Source of the DNA: Hyphomicrobiales bacterium
GTDB lineage: Bacteria; Pseudomonadota; Alphaproteobacteria; Rhizobiales; Beijerinckiaceae
Assembly (NCBI GenBank): GCA_027489955.1
Contig: JAIXYZ010000011.1
Coordinates: 1 to 64,000 of the forward strand
DNA length: 64,000 nt
Direction: 5' to 3'
The notes beneath the pieces are model-generated. The model was not told the origin of the DNA, searched no databases, and worked only from the letters and a program-made list of their open reading frames with translations. This document shows, piece after piece, positions 59,286 through 64,000 of the stretch. The stretch's first letter is position 1. Each line of letters opens with the position of its first letter. The position numbers were made by a program, and so were the translations under genes.

Positions 59286-60433
59286 GCCTGAACGTGCTCA
59301 TCCACGTCACGCATCTTCTGGGCGTCGGGCATCTGGCCCGCGCCGCCGCCATCGCCCGCGCGCTCGCGGCGGCCGGGCACCGGGTCGTGCTGGCGAGTGG
59401 CGGCATGCCGGCGCCGCTGGTGCGCACCGGAGGCGCGCAGCTTTTGCAACTCCCTCCCGTGCGCAGCGACGGGATCGATTTCTCGACGCTGCTCGACAAG
59501 ACCGGCGCGCCGGCCGGTCCCGGCCTGTTCGCCGCCCGGGAGCGGGCGCTGGCGAGCGCCATCGAGAGCCTCCAGCCCGATGTCGTTCTCACCGAGCTCT
59601 ATCCGTTCGGCCGCCGCATGCTGCGGGCCGAGATCGAGGCGATGATCGACCTCGCCCTGGCCCTGCCACGTCCGCCGCTCGTGCTGAGCTCGGTCCGCGA
59701 CATCCTCGTCAGTCCCGAGGACCCCGCGAAGATCGCGCGCTGCAGCGCCGCCCTTGGCCGCTTTGACGCGGTACTCGTCCACTCCGATCCGCGCGTCGTG
59801 CCGCTGGAGGCGTCCTGGCCCGTGGACGCGGTGGTGCGGAGCAGGCTGCGCTACACCGGCTATGTGGACGAGGCGCAGGACGTGTCGCCCCTCGCCGCGC
59901 TCCCCGACGGCGCGGACGACAGGCAGGGCATCCTCGTGTCCGGCGGCGGCGGGCCGGCGTCGCTCCCGCTCTACCGTGCTGCCCTCGATGCGGCATCCCG
60001 CCTGCCCGGCAGGCCTTGGCGCATCCTTGTCGGTGGCGGCGTGCCGGAAGCCGAGTTCGCGGCGTTGCGGGCCGGCGCGCCGGCCCATGCGAGCGTCGAG
60101 CGCGCGCGGCCCGATTTCCGCGCGCTGCTGGCGCAGGCCGCGCTCGCCGTCAGCCAGGCGGGGTACAACACCGTCATGGACCTCGTTGCCGCCCGCACGC
60201 CCGCGATCCTCGTGCCGTTCGAGGCCGGACGGGAAACCGAGCAGCGCCAGCGCGCCGAGCTGCTGGCGCGCCACGGGCTGGCAAGCGTGCTGCCCGAGGC
60301 AGAGCTCTCCGGCGAGGCGCTGGCGCGGCTCGCCGGGGTTATGGCGGAGGCGCGCCCGCCGGCCTTCGCGCTCGACCGCAACGGCCTCGCCGCCACCGTG
60401 AAGCTGATCGAATCCATGGCGGCGGGCCGATGA
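59282..60433 (+). CDS. GT28/MurG-like glycosyltransferase, second paralogue
   Basis: A 383-residue GT-B enzyme of the same group as the first gene of the cluster. Matching motifs are LIHVTHLLGVGHLARAAAIA (Gly-His loop), ILVSGGGGPASLPLY and SQAGYNTVMDLVAARTPAIL; RSRLRYTGYVDEAQD corresponds to SRLRYTGYLHREMPQ in the first paralogue. The pairing suggests two similar transfer steps in one pathway. The ATG at 59282 overlaps the upstream stop; its own stop overlaps the deacetylase-like gene. Confidence 0.9.
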   Translation: MSLNVLIHVTHLLGVGHLARAAAIARALAAAGHRVVLASGGMPAPLVRTGGAQLLQLPPVRSDGIDFSTLLDKTGAPAGPGLFAARERALASAIESLQPDVVLTELYPFGRRMLRAEIEAMIDLALALPRPPLVLSSVRDILVSPEDPAKIARCSAALGRFDAVLVHSDPRVVPLEASWPVDAVVRSRLRYTGYVDEAQDVSPLAALPDGADDRQGILVSGGGGPASLPLYRAALDAASRLPGRPWRILVGGGVPEAEFAALRAGAPAHASVERARPDFRALLAQAALAVSQAGYNTVMDLVAARTPAILVPFEAGRETEQRQRAELLARHGLASVLPEAELSGEALARLAGVMAEARPPAFALDRNGLAATVKLIESMAAGR

Positions 60434-61176
60434 CGCCGTGGTCCCGGCTGGAGCGCGCCGTCGCCGCGGCGATCGCGGACGGGCTGCCGCTCACCACCTG
60501 GTGGCGCGACGACGACGCGGTCGCGCCCGGCCCGGCGCTCGACCGGCTGCTCGCTTTGTCCGAAGCGCTGGCCGCCCCGGTCGCGCTGGCGGTCATCCCT
60601 GCACACGCAGAGAGCGCGCTCGCGCAGCGGCTCGCCGGCACCGGCACGGCGGTCCTCGTCCACGGCCTTGCGCATGCCAATCACGAGCCGCCGGGCCAGA
60701 AGACCGCCGAGTTCGGCCCCGCCCGACCGGCCGAAATCGCCCTGGCGGATGCGGCCTCCGGCCTGTCGCGGCTACGCGCGCTGCTTGAAGGGCGCGTCCT
60801 GCCCGTCTTCGTGCCGCCCTGGAACCGCCTCGCTCCGGCCGTGGCGGAGGGGCTGGCAGGGCTCGGCTATCGGGGACTGTCGGTGTCGGGGGACGGTCCC
60901 GCGCCTTCCGGTCTCCTGCGCCACGATGCCGGGATCGATCCCATCGCGTGGCGAGGTTCGCGCAGCGCCGTCGATGCCGGGGATCTGGTGGCGCGGACAC
61001 TGGCGGCCATCGAGGCCCGCAGGAGAGGCGCGGTGGCGCCGGACCGAGCGATCGGGCTGCTCTCCCACCACCTCGTCCACGACGAGGCGGTGTGGTCGGC
61101 CTGCCGCGACTGGCTGTCCGCCATGGCCTCGGGAGGCGCCGTGGCGACACATGCGGAAATGCTCTTCGAAGCTTAA
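60430..61176 (+). CDS. Polysaccharide deacetylase-like protein
   Basis: A 248-residue protein resembling the NodB-homology deacetylases that remove acetyl or formyl groups from glycans. TTWWRDDDAVAPGPALDRLL supplies the Asp-Asp metal/catalytic motif, VLVHGLAHANHEPPG the His-x-x-x-His type metal site and LPVFVPPWNRLAPAV the Pro-Trp-Asn-Arg groove motif. There is no signal peptide, so it would act in the cytoplasm, before export, which is unusual for the family. It is the last gene of the five-gene glycan operon, overlapping the GT gene by 4 bases. Confidence 0.88.
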   Translation: MTPWSRLERAVAAAIADGLPLTTWWRDDDAVAPGPALDRLLALSEALAAPVALAVIPAHAESALAQRLAGTGTAVLVHGLAHANHEPPGQKTAEFGPARPAEIALADAASGLSRLRALLEGRVLPVFVPPWNRLAPAVAEGLAGLGYRGLSVSGDGPAPSGLLRHDAGIDPIAWRGSRSAVDAGDLVARTLAAIEARRRGAVAPDRAIGLLSHHLVHDEAVWSACRDWLSAMASGGAVATHAEMLFEA

Positions 61177-61329
61177 CGGCGGGCTAACCACTTCGCCGAG
61201 AATCCGGGGCAAACGGGCCTGCCGCGCCCGCCACCGGCCGGTTGCGTAAATTCGTATTGATCGCGGCAACGGCACATTGAGCGCGGCCACGCCAACTGGC
61301 GCGGTTCAGCCGGGATACCAGGCCGCCCC

Positions 61330-62988
61330 ATGCGTCATCTCGTCGTGAGACATTTCATTGCCCTGTGCCAGGACCGGCGCGGGACCATCGCAGCCACCTT
61401 CGCCGCCGCCGTGATCCCTACGGTCCTCGCCGTGGGTTCGGCGATCGACTACACGCGCGCCGCCACCCTGAAGACGAAGCTGCAGGCCGCCACCGACGCG
61501 GCCGCGCTCGCCGTCGGCGGAACCATCGGCGAGAAGACCGACGGCGAGATCCGCGCCCGCGCCACCACCGAGTTCCTGGCGCACATGGCCGGCCAGGGCG
61601 AAGGCGCCAAGCTGGACGACATCCAGCCCATCGTCGTGAGCGAGGGTCGCACCAAGCTGACGCTCAACACGCAGGTGACTTACACGCCGCGCATGATCCG
61701 GATCCCGGGCATGGAGTCGGTGGTGCTCAAGGCCCAGTCCCAGACGCTCGTGTCGAACCTCGACTACGAGATCGCCCTCGTGTTCGACAATTCCGGCTCG
61801 ATGGCGGACTCGGCCGGCGGCAAGACAAAGATGAAGGCGGCCCAGGACGCGGCCAAGCGCCTGATCGACATCATGTACAGCAACGAGAATTCCTCGCGGC
61901 GCACCAAGATGGCGCTGGTGCCCTTCACGCTGTCGGTGAATGTCGGCAAGCATCCCAACGGGTCCAGCTACGCCAACGCCGCCTGGATGGACACGGCCGG
62001 CCAGTCGCCGATCCACTGGGGCAACAATTTCAACCGCACCGGCAGCGCCTGGCAGCCGGGATCGCGCTTCGACCTCTTCAACGAGTTGAACGTGGAATGG
62101 GCCGGCTGCCTGGAGGCCCGTCCCGGCGCCTACGGCGTCAACGACACCCAGGCCAGCCCGTCGGACCCGGCTTCGCTCTTCGTGCCGATGTTCGCCCCCG
62201 ACGAGCCGGGCAATAAGGACGCGACCAGCTATTACGTGAACACCGGGACGAGTTCGGGTTCGGGCACGCGCTACACCTACGACAACTCGTATCTGAGCGA
62301 CCTGGGCGGCGCGTGCACCAATCCGGCAACGGCCTCGACCGACGTGACGAAGCGCCAGGCGCAGATCTGCAAGTACAAGATCAACCGCACGAAGTCGCTG
62401 CGCACCGACAACGGCGCCACCCGCGGGCCCAACCGCAATTGCGACGCCAAGCCGCTGCTGCGCATGACGGACGATCCCGTGAAGCTGAAGGCCGCCGTCG
62501 ACGCCATGGTGGCCGCGGGCAACACCAACCTGGTCGAAGGCTTCGCCTGGGGCTGGCGCACCCTCTCGCCGAACAACCCGTTCGCCGACGGCAAGCCCTA
62601 TTCCGACGTTCGCAACCGCAAGATCATCATCCTGCTGACCGACGGCCAGAACGCCTGGAACTCGGCGAGCAACCACAACAAGTCGATCTGGTCGCCCTTC
62701 GGCTTCTATCCGGACAAGCGGCTGAGCAACGTCAACGTCACCTCGTCCGGCCAGGCCGCGGACGAGATGGACAAGCGCACGCTGGAATCCTGCACGCTCG
62801 CCAAGGAAGCCGGCGTCAAGGTCTACACGGTGGGCTTCAGCGTGAAGTCCGGCGACGTGGACAAGGTGCTTCTGGAGAAATGCGCGACATCCCCGAGCAT
62901 GGCCTACATCGCCTCCAACGCGTCGCAGATCCAGACGGTGTTCGAGGAGATCGCCGCGTCCATCGGCACGCTGCGCCTGACCCACTAA
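61330..62988 (+). CDS. TadG-like pilus assembly protein with von Willebrand A domain
   Basis: A 552-residue envelope protein. The N-terminal TadE/G-like pseudopilin segment RRGTIAATFAAAVIPTVLAV plus SAIDYTRAATLKTKLQAATDA anchors it in the inner membrane. A vWA domain starts near residue 150: the metal-ion site DNSGS is in ALVFDNSGSMADSAGG, and KIIILLTDGQNAWNS supplies the second MIDAS Asp. A long insert (about residues 215-360) interrupts the domain. In Tad systems such proteins help Flp pilus assembly or surface attachment. No other tad genes are nearby. It lies 153 bases behind the glycan operon; that gap shows no clear terminator. Confidence 0.9.
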   Translation: MRHLVVRHFIALCQDRRGTIAATFAAAVIPTVLAVGSAIDYTRAATLKTKLQAATDAAALAVGGTIGEKTDGEIRARATTEFLAHMAGQGEGAKLDDIQPIVVSEGRTKLTLNTQVTYTPRMIRIPGMESVVLKAQSQTLVSNLDYEIALVFDNSGSMADSAGGKTKMKAAQDAAKRLIDIMYSNENSSRRTKMALVPFTLSVNVGKHPNGSSYANAAWMDTAGQSPIHWGNNFNRTGSAWQPGSRFDLFNELNVEWAGCLEARPGAYGVNDTQASPSDPASLFVPMFAPDEPGNKDATSYYVNTGTSSGSGTRYTYDNSYLSDLGGACTNPATASTDVTKRQAQICKYKINRTKSLRTDNGATRGPNRNCDAKPLLRMTDDPVKLKAAVDAMVAAGNTNLVEGFAWGWRTLSPNNPFADGKPYSDVRNRKIIILLTDGQNAWNSASNHNKSIWSPFGFYPDKRLSNVNVTSSGQAADEMDKRTLESCTLAKEAGVKVYTVGFSVKSGDVDKVLLEKCATSPSMAYIASNASQIQTVFEEIAASIGTLRLTH

Positions 62989-62998
62989 AAGGCCTGCG

Positions 62999-63514
62999 TC
63001 AGCGGCTGGTCGGCTCCGACTCGGGGGCGGGACCGGCGGTCCGCCCGGCGATCAGCCAGTAGACCGTCCCGGCCACGACGCCGGTGAGGAAGAGGATCGC
63101 GGTGAGCCGCAATTCGGCCGGGTCCATGCCCCGCAGCCCCGCGCCGCTGGAGATGCCGAGCCGCGTGCGCGCGACCCAGGGTACGAGGGCGGTGACCAAC
63201 CCTGTGACGCCGGCATAATAGACGTAGGAGCGCACGCGGAAGACCTCCCCCGCGATGCCGGCGCACAGGACCGGCGCGACGAGCACGGCAAGGCTGGCCC
63301 GCCAGAGCGACCAGGCCACCGGCAGGGCGGCGTCGGGCACGGCATCCATCCAGACCGCATCGGCGAAGAGCTGGGCGAGCGCCTCGATCAGGGCCAGCGC
63401 CAGTTCCCGCCCCGCCGGCTCCATCAGCCCGGCGACGAACAGGAACATGGCCGCCGCAGGGATCGCGAAGGCGAAGGCGAGCGGCAGCAGGATGAGGACG
63501 CGCAGGACGATCAT
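62999..63514 (-). CDS. Multi-helix membrane protein of unknown function, coupled to rlmN
   Basis: A 171-residue integral membrane protein with about five hydrophobic segments: [20 protein letters not shown], then segments near residues 50-90 ([20 protein letters not shown]), 95-115 and 135-155 ([19 protein letters not shown]). No motif known to me suggests an activity. Its ATG at 63514 overlaps the stop of rlmN (ATGA), so translation is coupled to that gene. The 3' end is 10 bases from the convergent TadG-like gene. Confidence 0.82.
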   Translation of the reverse strand: MIVLRVLILLPLAFAFAIPAAAMFLFVAGLMEPAGRELALALIEALAQLFADAVWMDAVPDAALPVAWSLWRASLAVLVAPVLCAGIAGEVFRVRSYVYYAGVTGLVTALVPWVARTRLGISSGAGLRGMDPAELRLTAILFLTGVVAGTVYWLIAGRTAGPAPESEPTSR

Positions 63515-64000
63515 GCGGAGCCGGCCGGAGCGTCGGCATCGCTCACCGCGAGCCGCGCCCTGGCCCGCAGCTTCTCGGTCTCGCTCTTGAGCTGGCCGCA
63601 GGCGGCCAGGATGTCCCGCCCGCGCGGCGTGCGGATGGGCGAGGCATAGCCCGCATTGAAGACGATATCCGAGAAGCGCTCGATCCGGTCCCAATCCGAG
63701 CACTCGTAGACCGTGCCCGGCCAGGGATTGAACGGAATGAGGTTGATCTTGGCCGGGATGCCCCGCAGCAGGCGCACGAGCTCGCGCGCGTCGGCGTCGC
63801 TGTCGTTCACGTCCTTGAGCATCACGTATTCGAAGGTGATGCGCTTGGCGTTCGACACGCCCGGATAGGTGCGGCACGCCTCGAGCAGGTCGGCGATGGG
63901 ATAGCGCTTGTTGAGCGGCACCAGCCTGTCGCGCAACTCGTCCCGCACGGCGTGGAGCGAGATCGCCAGCATAGAGCCGATCTCGTCGCCGGCGCGCCCG
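63511..64000 (-). CDS. rlmN: Dual-specificity RNA methyltransferase RlmN, C-terminal part (partial)
   Basis: The last 162 codons of a radical-SAM enzyme that methylates C2 of A2503 in 23S rRNA and of A37 in some tRNAs. The gene continues past the window end, so the radical-SAM CxxxCxxC cluster motif is outside. Seen are [70 protein letters not shown] and the ending [14 protein letters not shown], whose Cys is the methyl-carrying catalytic residue. It overlaps the small membrane protein gene downstream by 4 bases. Confidence 0.95.
   Translation of the reverse strand, partial: GRAGDEIGSMLAISLHAVRDELRDRLVPLNKRYPIADLLEACRTYPGVSNAKRITFEYVMLKDVNDSDADARELVRLLRGIPAKINLIPFNPWPGTVYECSDWDRIERFSDIVFNAGYASPIRTPRGRDILAACGQLKSETEKLRARARLAVSDADAPAGSA

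Overview
The window is high-GC DNA from an alphaproteobacterium, most likely of the order Hyphomicrobiales (Rhizobiales). This rests on the protein families seen: a giant membrane coiled-coil protein of the kind found in Bradyrhizobium and relatives, an alphaproteobacterial CheZ-like phosphatase, a Rhizobium etli-type asparaginase, and an adenylate cyclase resembling Sinorhizobium CyaC. Coding density is very high, genes often overlap by 4 bases, and no rRNA, tRNA, CRISPR or insertion sequence was seen. The organism looks motile (flagellin end, CheZ, Hpt) and heterotrophic, with many importers. Genus cannot be assigned from this sequence.

Layout. 1-6.8 kb: flagellin 3' end, a small membrane protein, a [2Fe-2S] ferredoxin, an orphan Hpt protein and a 1638-residue coiled-coil membrane protein with eight 22-residue repeats. 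6.8-16.9 kb: a PdxH-like oxidase, a complete Mla-type lipid transport operon (STAS-permease, ATPase, MCE protein, lipoprotein), two MFS and one DMT transporters, CheZ and an XRE-cupin regulator. 16.8-25.1 kb: two c-type cytochromes, an orphan CoxL-type molybdenum hydroxylase subunit and an RND pump with its adaptor. 25.2-28.4 kb: a TRAP transporter ending in a rhodanese. 28.6-31.4 kb: a stand-alone chemoreceptor-sensor-like protein behind a repeat-rich promoter region, then a dipeptidase-uraH-uraD operon. 31.6-38.3 kb: a small secreted repeat protein, a HerA-like ATPase, and several enzymes. 38.4-42.5 kb: a branched-chain amino acid type binding protein, a stand-alone RAM domain, a small AT-rich islet, argE and a LysR regulator. 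42.7-48.4 kb: a complete five-gene peptide ABC importer followed by an FkbM methyltransferase.

The most unusual part is 49.1-61.2 kb. On the minus strand, four tightly linked genes encode an ABC-exporter-like protein whose ATPase motifs are all degenerate, a stand-alone cyclic-nucleotide-binding domain, and two membrane class III nucleotide cyclases, one fused to a b-type-cytochrome-like membrane anchor and a [2Fe-2S] domain. Divergent from them, five overlapping genes encode four GT-B glycosyltransferases (two paralogous GT28-like ones flanking two GT4 ones) and a polysaccharide-deacetylase-like protein. My inference is a redox- or quinone-responsive cyclic-nucleotide circuit acting on an envelope or exopolysaccharide process through a non-hydrolysing ABC-like membrane protein. 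The window ends with a TadG-like vWA pilus protein, a membrane protein and the 3' part of rlmN.
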